A stretch of DNA of 64,000 nucleotides from Schistocerca nitens (Eukaryota; Arthropoda; Insecta; Orthoptera; Acrididae): positions 358,031,234 to 358,095,233 of the forward strand of contig NC_064622.1 of NCBI RefSeq assembly GCF_023898315.1. The letters run 5' to 3'. How positions within the stretch are numbered: position 1 is the stretch's first letter; each line of letters opens with the position of its first letter. The notes beneath the pieces are model-generated. The model was not told where the DNA came from, did no database searches, and saw only the letters and a list, made by a program, of their open reading frames with translations. Shown piece after piece: positions 54,566 to 64,000 of this stretch. The position numbers and the translations under genes are program-made.

Positions 54566-54926
54566 GTACGAGGTGGCGCGCACGGCTCGTTCTACACCCA
54601 CGCCGTCGACGGCTGCGTCGTCGTCGCCGCCGCCACCACCTCCGCGGCTGCCGTGGTGGGTGTCTGCGAAGCTGCGCGTGGTGATGCCGTCTGGGCAGGA
54701 GGTGGGGGCGGCGGGGGTGGCGTGGCTCGGGAGCCCGGGGGCGGCGCCAGGCTGCCCCGCGCCGTGGCGCTCCCTGCTCATGCAGCACCTGAACCAGTTC
54801 ACCGTCACGCACGACGGCCGCATGCTGCTGTACGACGCCGGAGACGACGACGACGACGGCGTGGACGACGCCCCGCTGGAGCTGCCCGCCGGCGCCTTCT
54901 GCCTCGACAGGATCAAGGTCCGACAG
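54566..54926 (+). CDS. Methuselah-like GPCR, exon 2 (ectodomain)
   Basis: 361-bp exon between acceptor GGCAG (54561-54565) and donor CAG|GTTGGT (54927). Its first base completes the Lys codon split by intron 1, so it encodes residues 52-172. Residues about 66-80 are Ser/Pro-rich with a run of six prolines. Then WWVSAKLRVVMPSGQEVG, LLMQHLNQFTVTHDGRMLL, an acidic Asp run and LPAGAFCLDRIKVRQ. A 'DGxL ... hydrophobic ... (Y/F)CLD' ending is what I know from the Mth-like ectodomain just before the membrane bundle. The exon is extremely GC- and CpG-rich compared with the intron. The opposite-strand and +1-frame ORFs across it are composition artefacts. Phase 0 at the 3' end predicts the next exon downstream of 64000 or in the second intron's far side. 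The precise family member is unknown. Confidence 0.66.
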
Positions 54927-55184
54927 GTTGGTGGCACCGCGCCACGACACACACCGCTAGCTACCCATCTGCCTGTAACCGGTATTACTACCCGCTAATA
55001 ACATCACCGTACTAAATATCAGTCACCTCTCTAAAGAAAGGGCAATATTCATCATTTTGCGTTCCATAGCTTATTTATGTCAATGCGGAAGTACGCAACT
55101 CTTAAACGTTACTGTAAGAAACGTGACCAGAAAGAATAACTAATTAGCGATAATTAATTGAAACCCTCAGCTGCCGACAGGTGT
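54927..55184 (+). other. Start of intron 2
   Basis: Begins GTTGGTGGCA. No repeat recognised until 55185. The intron extends past the window end because no later exon was found. Confidence 0.5.
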
Positions 55185-55503
55185 TGTTGATATACCTCGG
55201 TGGGGTCAGCTGAAAATGTGTGCTTCGACCGGGACTCGGACCTGGGATCTGCTGCTTACATGACAATCGCGCTATTCATCTGTGTCCTCGGTGGCTCAGA
55301 AGGATAGAGCGTCTGCCATGTAAGCAGGAGATCGCAGGTTCGAGTCCCGTTCGGGCCACACATTTTCAGCTGTCCCCACCGAGGTATATCAACAAAACCT
55401 GTCGGCAGCTTAGGGTTTCAGTTAATTATCATTTATTGTAGAGTAGCTGCGCTGTCATCAATGGTATCTGTTCTTTCGAGAACAGTTACTATCTTCATAT
55501 ATA
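55185..55503. repeat. Inverted tRNA-Thr-like repeat, copy A
   Basis: TTGATATACCTCGGTGGGG and its inverse CCCCACCGAGGTATATCAA bracket two opposed tRNA-like modules. The forward one reads GGTGGCTCAGAAGGATAGAG, loop CCATGTAAG (TGT, Thr) and B-box GGTTCGAGTCCCG. Acceptor pairing is poor, so it is not called a gene. The 3' flank (TAATTATCATTTATTGTAGA...TCATATATA) is repeated in copy B. Confidence 0.75.
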
Positions 55504-55705
55504 GTTAAATGGCTACCCGGCCATTGACCTTCGTCTGTGCGAATGCGCACAGGTTGCCCCAACTCTTACGGGAATCGTCACCTTAGTTGGCGCGAGTAAC
55601 GAGTGGATGGGCAAATATCTATTAGGAACCTTAAGTACGTAGATTGTGGACAGTTGGGAATGTTGGTCTCATGGGAAGCGTGCAAGGGATAAGTCCCTGA
55701 GGTCG
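55504..55705. other. Unassigned spacer between duplicated copies
   Basis: Nothing supported. Confidence 0.3.
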
Positions 55706-56105
55706 CGCTATTCATCTGTGTCCTCGGTGGCTCGGATGGACGCCGGCACGGTAGCTCAGCGTGTTCGGTCAGAGAGCTGGTTGGCCTCTGTAATAAAAAA
55801 ACTGAGTGGAAGGATCAACAACAAACTTGAACGGATGACAGGTGACGTCCGCAACGACCAAACACATCGATCAACAACGAACAAAATGAAAAAAAAAAAA
55901 AATGGATAGAGCGTCTGCCATGAAGCAGGAGTTCCCGGGTTCGAGTCCCGGTCGGGGAACACATTTTCAGCTGTCCCCACCGACGTATATCAAGAACACC
56001 TGTCGGCAGCTGAGTGTTTCAATTAATTATCATTTATTCTAGAGTAGCTGAAGTGTCATCAATGGTATCTGTTCTTTCGAGAAGAGTTACTATCTTCATA
56101 TATAA
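55706..56105. repeat. tRNA-Thr-like repeat, copy B, interrupted by a SINE
   Basis: CGCTATTCATCTGTGTCCTC through TCATATATA matches copy A (55268-55503) with a 162-bp SINE inserted in the tRNA-like module. The left inverted half is not included in the duplication. Confidence 0.8.
55741..55901 (+). mobile_element. SINE (GTAGCTCAGCG head) with poly-A and short target duplication
   Basis: GCCGGCACGGTAGCTCAGCG head, GTCAGAGAGCTGGTTGGCCT, GACGTCCGCAACGACC, ending in A13. ATGGA at 55736-55740 and 55902-55906. Confidence 0.85.
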
Positions 56106-56129
56106 CTAATTAACGTTCAGTTTCCTTAC

Positions 56130-56536
56130 CGTCACATTTTTCCAAAATATTCGAAAAATTAATGAACTCAAGAATAATCACATATTTAGGTAGAAACAAT
56201 TTGCTTAGCAGATCACATTTTGGATTCCACAAGAGTTATTCGACTGAGAAAGTTATTTATAATTCCCGACCAAATACAAAAAAGTGCTTCAATAATAAAA
56301 TGCCGCTAGTTTGTACTTTCTGTGAAGTTTCCAAAGTGTTTAATTATGTCACATGTTAGACCCTTAAAAAGACGAAAGTTTTATGGAACATGGTTTTACT
56401 CACAACTGGTTTGAATCGTACTTAAGAAACAGAATGCAGAGAGATGCGCTGAATAATTTGAAAAACCTTTGTGAGTGGGGAGAAATCACATAGGCAGTCC
56501 CACAGTATTCAGTTGTGCGTCCACTCCTAATTCTTA
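56130..56536 (+). mobile_element. LINE reverse transcriptase, first segment
   Basis: EKLMNSRIITYLGRNNLLSR, SHFGFHKSYSTEKVIYN and FCEVSKVFNYV (first-Asp motif changed to FNYV), then GVPQYSVVRPLLILI at 56490-56535. The frame is cut at TA 56537-56538 by a mariner. The catalytic pair reappears at 57815. Confidence 0.75.
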
Positions 56537-56538
56537 TA

Positions 56539-57770
56539 CGAGGAGCGTTCAATATGTAACGCAACACATTTTTTTCTCTCCGCTAATTTCAGTTGAATAA
56601 ATGCGGAGTTTCGATAGGTGGCGACATATCCTCCAACTTGTCGGTCTGTAATGGAGGGGCGTTCCGAGCAGAGAGCTGTCACTGAGTTTCTTTTAGCGGG
56701 AAACCGCAGCATCTTAGATATGCACAGGAGCTTGTAGAGAGTCTACGGAGACCTGGCAGTGAACAAAAGCACGGTGAGTCGTTGGGCGAGGCATCTGTCA
56801 TCATCGCAGCAAGATCGCGCAAAGCTCTCTGATCCCCCTGCGTGAATGCCTGCCGCTCACAGTTGTGACTGCTGTAATGTTGGGACGTGCGGACACTCTT
56901 ATTCGAGGTGATCGACGAATCATAATCAAACACTTCGAGACTCAACTGGACGTATCTGTTGGTAGTGCTCACAGCAGAGGTACTCGAAAGGTGTGTCCGC
57001 TTGGTTCCACCGCCGTCTAAAAGAAGATCATAAAGAGAAACGAAGGGCCACCTGCGCGCAACTGCATGCGCCTTACGGGGCTGATGGTGACAGCTTTTGT
57101 CGAACATCGTCACGAGTGGTGAAACATGGGTTCATCACTTCGAACCGGAAATAAAACGGCAATTTATAGAGCTGCGCCACACAATCTGTCCTCTGAAGAA
57201 AAAATTCAAAGCCGCACGCTCAGCAGGTAAAGTCAATGGCGACGGTCTTCCGGGTCTCCGAAGGGCTCCTTATGTCTCATGTTCTCCCTCATGGTGCAAA
57301 GCTGAACTCTGAAGTGTATTGTACTAACCCGAGGAATTCAAGGAACCACTTCAGCGTGTTCGTCTCCACAAAAGAGCAAACGAACTTCTCCTTCTCTATG
57401 GCAACGTAAGGCCTCTCACGAGTCTACGTACCAGAGAGAAGCTCACAATACAATACTTCATTGGACCGTTCTTCTTCATCCACCATACGGCCTAGATCTC
57501 CCACCTTCCGAATTCCGTGTGTTTGGCACAACGAGAGATGTAATGCGTGGATGATAGGGAGGTCACTGATACAGCAAGACGTTATCTACGACGTCGACCC
57601 GTAGAGTGGACAATTTGGGCATACAGGCCGTCACAGTAAGGTGCCGTAAGAACGTATTTGAACGGAGATTATGTTGACAAATAGGGTTTTGTAGCCAAAA
57701 TAATAATATGGTCTATTGAAATCCTGAACAAAATCAGCCTACTTTCAGAAAGAAAATGTGATGCATTATT
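56539..57770 (+). mobile_element. mariner relic inserted in a LINE
   Basis: Left end CGAGGAGCGTTCAATATGTA after TA. Transposase from ATG 56651: SEQRAVTEFLLAGNRSILDM, VNKSTVSRWARHLSS, then frame-broken ETWVHHFEPEIKRQFIELRH, KKKFKAARSAGKVNGDGL, HPPYGLDLPPSEFRVFG (third-Asp region) and LNGDYVDK. Many frameshifts. The right TIR is decayed; the end near 57770 is inferred from where LINE coding resumes. Confidence 0.75.
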
Positions 57771-57814
57771 TGTAGAATAGCCTTTGGCTTGACATTCAAC
57801 AAGCAGAATTGGTA

Positions 57815-58036
57815 CTTCCTGCAGATGATACTAGTGTTATAATAAGTCTCATTAGGGAGAAAAAACGGAAGAGAGTGTTAACAATGTTTTTCAGAGAAGT
57901 GGTTCTCTGAAGATGGACACTCTCTTAATTTGAGAAAAGACGCTATCTTCAATCCTGTACAACAAATAGTCGTACTAACAGTTGATGTACCACATGAGCA
58001 GGAGTCAGTACGTACGGTAGAGGACTCCAAAATTTT
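57815..58036 (+). mobile_element. LINE reverse transcriptase, second segment
   Basis: LPADDTSVIISLIREKKRK (YADD/FADD box), FREVVL, LRKDAIFN, SVRTVEDSKI, the order expected after GVPQGS. It is then replaced by Penelope-like sequence at about 58037. Confidence 0.65.
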
Positions 58037-58960
58037 TGAAGATGGAGAAATCTTGACACAAGAATTGGACCATCTTAAGGTTGTGGTCAAGGAGAATGGC
58101 TATACAAATTAACAGATCCGTCGTGCTTTCCAGTTTGGACCTTCACCTGAACCACCAGAAGATACCTGCAAATCGGTGGCTTTTCTGCCTTTTCCTGGGA
58201 GCATTTCCTCGAAGATAGGAAGAATTCTGAAAAGATACCATATCAAAAGTACTTTTCGTCCGCCAGCCAAGATTAGAGCGCTCCTTGGCTCTGTAAAGGA
58301 TGACTTGGGTTTGAGGAAGCCCGGTGTGTACAAGATCCCTTGACACTGTGGGAAGGCTTATATTGGTCAGACAATCCGGACCATTCAGGACGGATGTGTT
58401 GAGCATCAGCGGCACACACGGCTGCTTCAACCTGAGAAATCTGCAGTGGCGGAGCACTGTCTCACCGAGGGACACAGAATGCTCTATGACGAGACACAAA
58501 TGGTTGCCCCTGCATCTCGCTATTGGGACTGTGTTTTAAAAGAATCCATAGAGATTCGTTTATCTGACAATCTTATTAATAGAGACAAGGGTTATCTTTT
58601 AAGTAAGACTTGGGACCCGGTGTTATCTGACATTAAAAAACAACGGTCTGTGTTTCGATCGTCTGAATAAAAAATTTTTTAATTTTTGACAGCGATATCT
58701 CGATTTCGCCTATTTCCACCACTGGCGGCGCGGTATGTTTACTGCGCTAGAGGGCAGTTACGGCACCTCCTCGCGCACGCGTTGTGGGTCTTCTGCGGCC
58801 TATATAGGGGCCGCCGCTTGCGCTAGGAAGTCAGTTCCGGCGAGATCGTGCACCAGCACTCTCACCTGAAGATGGCGGCCAGTTGGACCGCGGAAATATT
58901 GTGTCATGAAGACGTTATGATCCGGCTGCATACCCGAGAAGAATATTATCGAATACCGTC
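58037..58960 (+). mobile_element. Penelope-like element: GIY-YIG endonuclease and 3' pLTR region
   Basis: One frame reads EILTQELDHLKVVVKENGYT, TAA (58110-58112), QIRRAFQFGPSPEPPEDTCK, SSKIGRILKRYHIKSTFRPP, KPGVYKIP, TGA (58341-58343), HCGKAYIGQTIRTIQ and KSAVAEHCLTEGHRMLYDET, then WDCVLKESIEIRLS to a stop at 58670. GVY...AYIG and the Glu of KESIEI fit a GIY-YIG nuclease, which nicks the target during retrotransposition. Only two stops, both early. RT domain missing. The 3' noncoding region contains a hammerhead-like motif. Confidence 0.87.
58862..58909 (+). ncRNA. Hammerhead ribozyme motif, slightly decayed
   Basis: Box 1 CTGAAGA (58866-58872), stem II GCGGCC/GG-A-CCGC with loop AGTT, box 2 GAAA (58893-58896), and a minimal stem III (A-T, T-G, A-T, loop TTG) closing on cleavage site GTC (58903-58905). 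Stem I pairs TCA (58862-58864) with TGA (58907-58909). The first stem I pair (C58865/A58906) is a mismatch and the stem II base has a bulge, so activity is doubtful. Penelope-like elements are known to carry such ribozymes with very short stem III. Confidence 0.7.
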
Positions 58961-59147
58961 TTCCATTTATACTTCCTAAGAAGTTATAAAATTACAGATA
59001 TTATTAAAGTCCTCCATTACCTTTCTGAAACCATCTTCGACGTCTGCAAATTTACTTTTGTGACACTCCTCCTTCTTAATGTTTACAACGATTGAATCTC
59101 TTACGGAAAAGAAGGCGCTAGGCTGATAAAAACTTGACATGTTGACA
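58961..59147. other. Possible LINE continuation
   Basis: A faint HYLSETIFDVCKFTFVTLLL reading resembles LINE sequence downstream of the RT. Not secure. Confidence 0.3.
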
Positions 59148-59149
59148 TA

Positions 59150-60596
59150 CACACATCAAAAAAAGTTTTGTATCACCCGGTTCCCAGAAATCCTGTTGAT
59201 AGACGTTGACTGTGGATATTGTATCACAGACACAGTCCCTTTGACTGTTCAGAGATGTCACTAAACCCGCCCGAATATGTAAACAACCATGCATGAACAG
59301 TGCCTATTAGACGGACGGGGTCCCACAGAAAATCAATTCCAGTCATTCCACCAGGAAGGAGATACACGACTCGTGTTGGCTGTATTTCAACCATACCTAG
59401 ACGGTCAATACCGGGATTCGATCACGTCCGCATTGTTACTTTGTGCCACGAAGGACTTTCAACAAGGGACATGTCCAGGCGTCTCGGAGTGAACCAAAAC
59501 GATGTTGTTCGTAAATGCACGAGATACAGAGAGCCAGGAACTGTCGGTAACATGCCGCCCTCAGCCGGCCCAAGGACTGGAGTGGATGACCGCTACCTAC
59601 GGATTATGGCTCGGAGAAACCCTGACAGCAACGCCATCATGTTGAATGATGCTTTTCGTGCAGCCACAGGACGTCGTATTGCGACTCAAACTGTGCACAA
59701 TAGGCAGCATGATGCGCAACTTCACTCCCGACGTCCATGGCGAGGTCCATCTTTGTAATCACGACACTATGTAACGCGGTACAGATGGGCCCAGAAACAT
59801 GCCTAATGGACCACTCAGGATTGGCATCACGTTCCCTTCACCGATGTATAAGCCTTCAATCAGACAATCGTCGGAGACTTGTTTGGAGGCAACCCGTTCA
59901 GGCTGAACGCCTTAGACACACTGTCCAGCGAGTGCAGCAAGGTGGAGGTTCCCTGCTGTTTTGGGGTGGTATTATGTATGTGGGGCCGATGTACGCCGCT
60001 GGTGGTCATAGAAGGCGCCGTAACGGCTGTACGAAACGTGAATACCATCACGCCATAGTGCAACCCTATCGGCAGCATATTGGCGAGGCATTCTTCATGG
60101 ACGACTACTCGAGCCCCCATTGTGCACATCTTATGAATGACTTCCTTCAGGATAACGACATCGCTCGAACAGAGTGGCCAGCATGTACTCCAGACATGAA
60201 CCCTATCGAACATGCCTGGGATAGATTGAAAAGGACTGTTTATGGACGATGTGACCTACTAACCATTCTGAGGGATCTACACAGAATCGCCGTTGAGGAG
60301 TGGGACAATCTGGACCAACAGTGCCTTGATGAACTTGTGGATAGTATGCCGCGACGAATACAGGCATGCATCATTGCAAGAGGACTTGCTGCTGGGTATT
60401 AGAGTCACCGGCCTGTGCAACAATCTGGACCACCACCTCTGAAGGCCTCGCTGTATGGTGGTACAACATGCAATGTGTGGTTTTCATGAGCAATGAAAAG
60501 GCTGGAAATGATGTTTATGTTGATCTCTATTCCAATTTTCTTTACTGGTTCCGGAACTCTCGGAACCGAGGTGATTCAATACTTTTTTTATGTGTG
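59150..60596 (+). mobile_element. Tc1-like transposon with both TIRs and TA duplications
   Basis: TA at 59148-59149 and 60597-60598. Ends CACACATCAAAAAAAGTTTT and (inverse) CACACATAAAAAAAGTATTG, continuing through TCACC(C/T)CGGTTCC. 1447 bp. Confidence 0.92.
59300..60402 (+). pseudogene. Tc1-like transposase, frameshifted
   Basis: The N-terminal frame to 59758 holds two HTHs (GLSTRDMSRRLGVNQNDVVR and DAFRAATGRRIATQTVHN). The frame changes near 59750. The first catalytic Asp is readable only in a third frame (WHHVPFTD, about 59820), so there are at least two further compensating shifts. The C-terminal frame 59737-60402 has QQGGGSLLFWGGI, FMDDYSSPH (second Asp) and CTPDMNPIEHAWD (Glu), with exactly 34 residues between them (DD34E), then VEEWDNL and LVDSMPRRIQACI. 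Otherwise full length, about 340 residues. Confidence 0.9.
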
Positions 60597-60598
60597 TA

Positions 60599-60789
60599 TG
60601 TGTGGAAAAAATATTTGAACTCAGTAAAAAATATGTTCTTATTTTGAGTTTATTATTAATAGCTACGCAACATGGTTCTAAAGAATAAAGCATTGTTCAT
60701 TGCCTATCGGTATCTGCCCCCCGGTAGCTGATGACCAATAAATTGAACACATCTTTTTTTTTAAATGTTGTCTGTGCAACAGAATGTCA
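60599..60789. other. Unassigned intronic sequence
   Basis: Nothing supported. Confidence 0.3.
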
Positions 60790-60985
60790 ATCCTAAGTGC
60801 CCGGTTCCGATTCCCGGCGGGATCGGAGATTTTCTCCTCTCAGGGACTGGGTGTTGTGTTGTCCTAATCATCATCTTTTCATGCCTATCTACACGCAAGT
60901 CGCCGAAGTGGCGCCAACTCGAAAACTTGCAACCGGCGAACGGTCTACCCGACGGGAGGCCCTAGTCACACGACATTTATTTATT
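60790..60985 (+). mobile_element. SINE (CTACCCGACGGGAGGCCC type)
   Basis: B-box GGTTCCGATTCCCGGCGGGA, GAGATTTTCTCCTCTCAGGG, CGCAAGTCGCCGAAGTGGCG, CGAACGGTCTACCCGACGGG, ending ACGACATTTATTTATT. 5' truncated. Confidence 0.75.
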
Positions 60986-62116
60986 GTAATTGCTTCTCGG
61001 TCAGTTTTTTAGCAGCTCCAGTTGAAAATTTCATGTTCAACTTATATTTCTTCTTCTAGCCTTGTGTGTGTATGTGTCTGGTTGGTATTTGAGAAATTAG
61101 TAAAACTTATCTTCATATTTAAATGCGTAAATCTCAGTGCAGCGCAACAGAACTTTGTTAATGTTAAATTCAGAAATTTAAATTTTGAACGAAAGTATGT
61201 GAAGCTCACGCTACAAGATGCGAAACGCAGTCTAGCCAAAACGTCAAACAATTCACCTACGACATAGCAATACGTTTACAATGGAATTTACATATGCTGT
61301 CTGACTGCAAAACAGAATGATTCAAATAAAAACCTTGGGCCAGAATGATATTAATCTTTATCTTTAGTCTGCAAACAATCACTATACTAGAAGTGTAATT
61401 ACAGAGGAAATGGACATAAAAACGAACACATCTGACTTTGTGTTAAAACTGCTCGAAAGTTCAAAAGAAATCTTTTACTGATTTGAAATCTCCGAAATGT
61501 ACGATATTTTCAGAAATACATTCCGCCAATCACTGTACCTAATACTGGACGTGAGTACTGCTGATAGTAAAATTTGTTGGCCTTCCTGTGCAAACGGAAC
61601 GCTTGTCTGTTCTGCAACCTGTTACTATTAAGATAATGATGAAACTGTCAAAATCAAATTTCATTTACCGTACTTACGACGTATAATGCAAGACAGTATC
61701 TTATCTCTTTTCATAAAAATGCTTCTTCAGCGCACAACTCGCGATGCGCATTGCGTGTATACAGAACACACTCATAACGGTAATGAATGAAAAACGAGGA
61801 ACTAAGATTAACGACCGATAAATGAGAACAAAGACTCCAAGTATAATTATGCTTCAGTAGGCCATAACAATACACCCTTTCATAGATTTCTCACAACTAG
61901 ACAAGTTAACAAAAATCTTTCTTAATAATTTTCTTGTGTGCATTTACTTTCCTAGACACTTATTTAAATTACAAGACAAATCCATGTTCTTCATTATAAA
62001 ATTTCTTACACAACCATACACAATGTTCTAACAATAAGAAAATACACAATTACGAATATATAAAGAAACTATATTATCTTAGAAAACTTCCCTTCTGACA
62101 TTCTTGCATTCATAAC
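60986..62116. other. Unassigned intronic sequence
   Basis: About 1.1 kb, AT-rich, no recognised feature. Confidence 0.3.
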
Positions 62117-62122
62117 ATCTCA

Positions 62123-62364
62123 CTGAGCGAGGTGGCGCAATGGGTATCACACCGGACTCGCACTGGAGAGGACGACGGTTCGAACCCGCGTCCCGCCATC
62201 CGGTCTTGGGTTTTCCGTGATTTCCCTAAATCGCTTCAATCAAATGTTGGGATGGTGCCTCTGAAAGGGCACGGCCGACTTCCTTCCCCATTCCTCCATA
62301 ATCCGATGGGATCGATGACCTTGCTGTTTGATTCCCTTTCCCCAACCAACGAACAAACCATTAT
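62123..62364 (+). mobile_element. SINE family B
   Basis: GAGCGAGGTGGCGCAATGGG head, B-box GACGGTTCGAACCCGCGTCC, GGTTTTCCGTGATTTCCCTA, AGGGCACGGCCGACTTCCTT, CCCAACCAACGAACAAACC. CATCTCA at 62116-62122 and 62365-62371. Confidence 0.9.
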
Positions 62365-62492
62365 CATCTCAGTTCCACATAATTTTTCCTCAGAATAAAT
62401 TCATACAAAACCCTTTTACAATAATGCTGCCTCCACTACACGGCAGGCCAGCTTCCATCCTTCTCAAAGCAAGTACATAACCAGACTGTGTA

Positions 62493-62494
<2 letters not shown>

Positions 62495-62544
<50 letters not shown>
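62495..62544. repeat. (CA)25 microsatellite
   Basis: Pure CA run. Confidence 0.98.
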
Positions 62545-62546
<2 letters not shown>

Positions 62547-62768
62547 ATTGCTACTCTGACAACGTAAAGCTAACCTCTGTGATCTGTGGTCTCAGGAAGA
62601 GATTTACAAAGGGTGTAGTTACATAGACACTACGGAGGTGGAGTATATTTATCAAATTCACAATTTCATTTACATTTGTAGCCAAAACTACCTCAAAGTG
62701 GTCACGGTAAATGAAACATCTACATTTCGTAGTACGGAATAAACGGAAAAACATGTGTAATAAGTGTA
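62545..62768. other. Unassigned intronic sequence
   Basis: Nothing supported. Confidence 0.3.
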
Positions 62769-63047
62769 GTGCTACCTTGGCGTCCATTCCAGAGGCAAAA
62801 CAAATACACTGGCCAACACTCTGCTACACCCTATTATAAAAGCTCTGTCATCAAAGCCTCACAAAAGCTTGTGGGAAAGCTTTACCTCGGTCGCCGTTCT
62901 CGTATTGTTTATCGCAGCGAAAAGACACAAGCAACCGTGAAGGCTGATAGAACAGGTCAGTTCTTCTCAGAAGCGAACATTCGCTTTTCCTGCAGTTATG
63001 TATCACGAGTCACTTCATGTGATATAGCCTTGTGGAATAGTATTTGA
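62769..63047 (+). mobile_element. Possible LINE C-terminal remnant
   Basis: Open frame ending RFSCSYVSRVTSCDIALWNS then a stop. The 'R(S/T)...A(L/V)xLWNSI' ending is typical of LINE ORF2 C-termini, but the rest is not clearly alignable. Confidence 0.35.
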
Positions 63048-63595
63048 TTGACGTGAGCAGTTCTGACAACATAGTACCGGTGCTATAATTGATCATTCCC
63101 GAGTATATTTTTTCCGCCAGCGTTCATGCACTACTTGGAATTACGTGCGTTCCTTTTTGTACTGTCTGCTGGTTTTATGCATGCTCTTTTCTTTTGACGA
63201 GGGTTCAAAATACGACCGACAGTTACACTACTGGAAGGACTCGTAAATGTCACGATGAAATATCTGGAGTAGATACTTTCATGTACTATTATTTCCGCGA
63301 ACATTACGTGACTAGATTGACTGTAACATCTTGTTATAACGGATTAGTGTTGCACTGAGAGAGGTGTGCTGAAATTTCCAATAAAATAATACTATATTGA
63401 CAACTACATGTCATTATGTAATAAAATGAGCGATAGTAATGTCGAGGTAATCATTATTTGAAGGTTTTATGTTTATGCTTGGTACTACTAGGTCTCGCAG
63501 TCAAAGCGATGTACAACCAGTTTAATTTCGACAGTGTGTCTGTAGGAGCTAGAAGTATTATTTTATCGATTATAGCTGTGAATGAACACCGAGAC
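63048..63595. other. Unassigned intronic sequence
   Basis: Nothing supported. Confidence 0.3.
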
Positions 63596-63852
63596 TACAT
63601 ATGCGGTCCAGTTACATTAATGTGACCATTGCCTACGTTTGACGTCAACGTGCAATAACCACTCACAGAGGTAAGTGGCGACAATGGCATTGGGGGGTGT
63701 ATAAAGCACGGCGGGGAGTCGCTAAAACGGAACGATTTATCTGACGTCCAGAGGCTCCTGATTATTGGTTTTCAGGTCAAGGGTGGAAGGATTTTGAAAC
63801 GGCTAAGTATGTAAACTGGTAAACGACGTTTACGCAAATGTGCACGGTTAAA
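63596..63852 (+). mobile_element. Tc1-like transposon, 5' part
   Basis: TGCGGTCCAGTTACATTAAT then GTGACCATTGCC resembles a Tc1 TIR. It is followed by GGGGGGTGTATAAAGCACGG leader sequence and the start of an HTH reading GWKDFETAKYVNW. Interrupted at TA by the next element. Confidence 0.6.
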
Positions 63853-63854
63853 TA

Positions 63855-64000
63855 CGAGGGTTATTCAGGAAGTAAGGAACAATCGGTCTCGATATGGAAA
63901 ATACAGTGAAAATCTTATGATGCTTTGCACAAATGCGTTGGACACTGTGTCTAGTACACCCGTCGATCACATCATGTTGCTCTTTTCAGTCCTGAGCTCA
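63855..64000. mobile_element. mariner-type terminus running off the window
   Basis: TA followed by CGAGGGTTATTCAGGAAGTA, a mariner-like TIR, inserted into the preceding Tc1. The body lies beyond the window. Confidence 0.6.

Noticed and set aside
54446-55015. Three additional long ORFs over the second receptor exon
   Set aside because: Shadow frames of a very GC-rich exon; only the frame that joins exon 1 in phase and ends FCLDRIKV makes sense.
55285-55360. Possible functional tRNA-Thr (TGT) gene
   Set aside because: A and B boxes and the anticodon loop are present, but the acceptor stem pairs poorly and the sequence is part of an inverted, duplicated repeat.
62495-62544. CA repeat considered as regulatory element
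   Set aside because: Simple microsatellite; no evidence beyond composition.
1-64000. Bacterial or endosymbiont contamination
   Set aside because: No dense ORFs, operons or ribosome-binding patterns; eukaryotic splice sites, SINEs and Tc1/mariner elements occur throughout.

Overview
This window is eukaryotic, and its repeat content points to a large orthopteran insect genome (a grasshopper or locust, possibly Schistocerca; this is inference from repeat families I recognise). There is no operon structure, open reading frames are broken, and Tc1, mariner, LINE, Penelope-like, LTR and tRNA-derived SINE copies fill most of the sequence.

One host gene is visible, on the + strand. A signal-peptide exon (coding 5180-5334, donor GTAAGT) and a GC-rich exon (54566-54926) join in phase into 172 residues. 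They look like the N-terminal ectodomain of a Methuselah-like (Mth family) GPCR. The seven-membrane part would lie beyond base 64000. The intron between the exons is about 49.2 kb, so almost everything else here is intronic repeat. A CpG-dense block at 3070-3435 may be the promoter region.

Layout. 1-5179: Tc1 and LINE remnants, a GT microsatellite, the CpG block and the 5' flank. 5335-20600: LINE 3' ends, a 47-nt-arm hairpin, several mariner/Tc1 copies, an almost complete mariner inside a foldback element, and SINEs. 20600-34600: RTE-like LINE pieces, a solo LTR, Tc1 relics, a D-D-D transposase with one stop, a Penelope-like element and tRNA-related repeats. 34700-41200: a Tc1 with both TIRs, five SINEs (four with exact target duplications), LINE ends and a cluster of tRNA-like repeats. 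41700-48400: LINE reverse transcriptase copies with nested SINEs, a 1021-bp foldback Tc1 with 210-bp TIRs, and mariner and Tc1 relics. 49100-54150: SINEs, a possible piggyBac-like element, and a Tc1 holding a SINE that itself holds a solo LTR. 54927-64000 (second intron): a duplicated tRNA-Thr-like repeat, a LINE broken by a mariner and a Penelope-like element that carries a recognisable decayed hammerhead ribozyme, an almost complete Tc1, further SINEs, and TIRs at the window end.

No bacterial genes, CRISPR array, rRNA gene or convincing functional tRNA gene was seen. Family assignments rest on reading motifs by eye; no database search was run.
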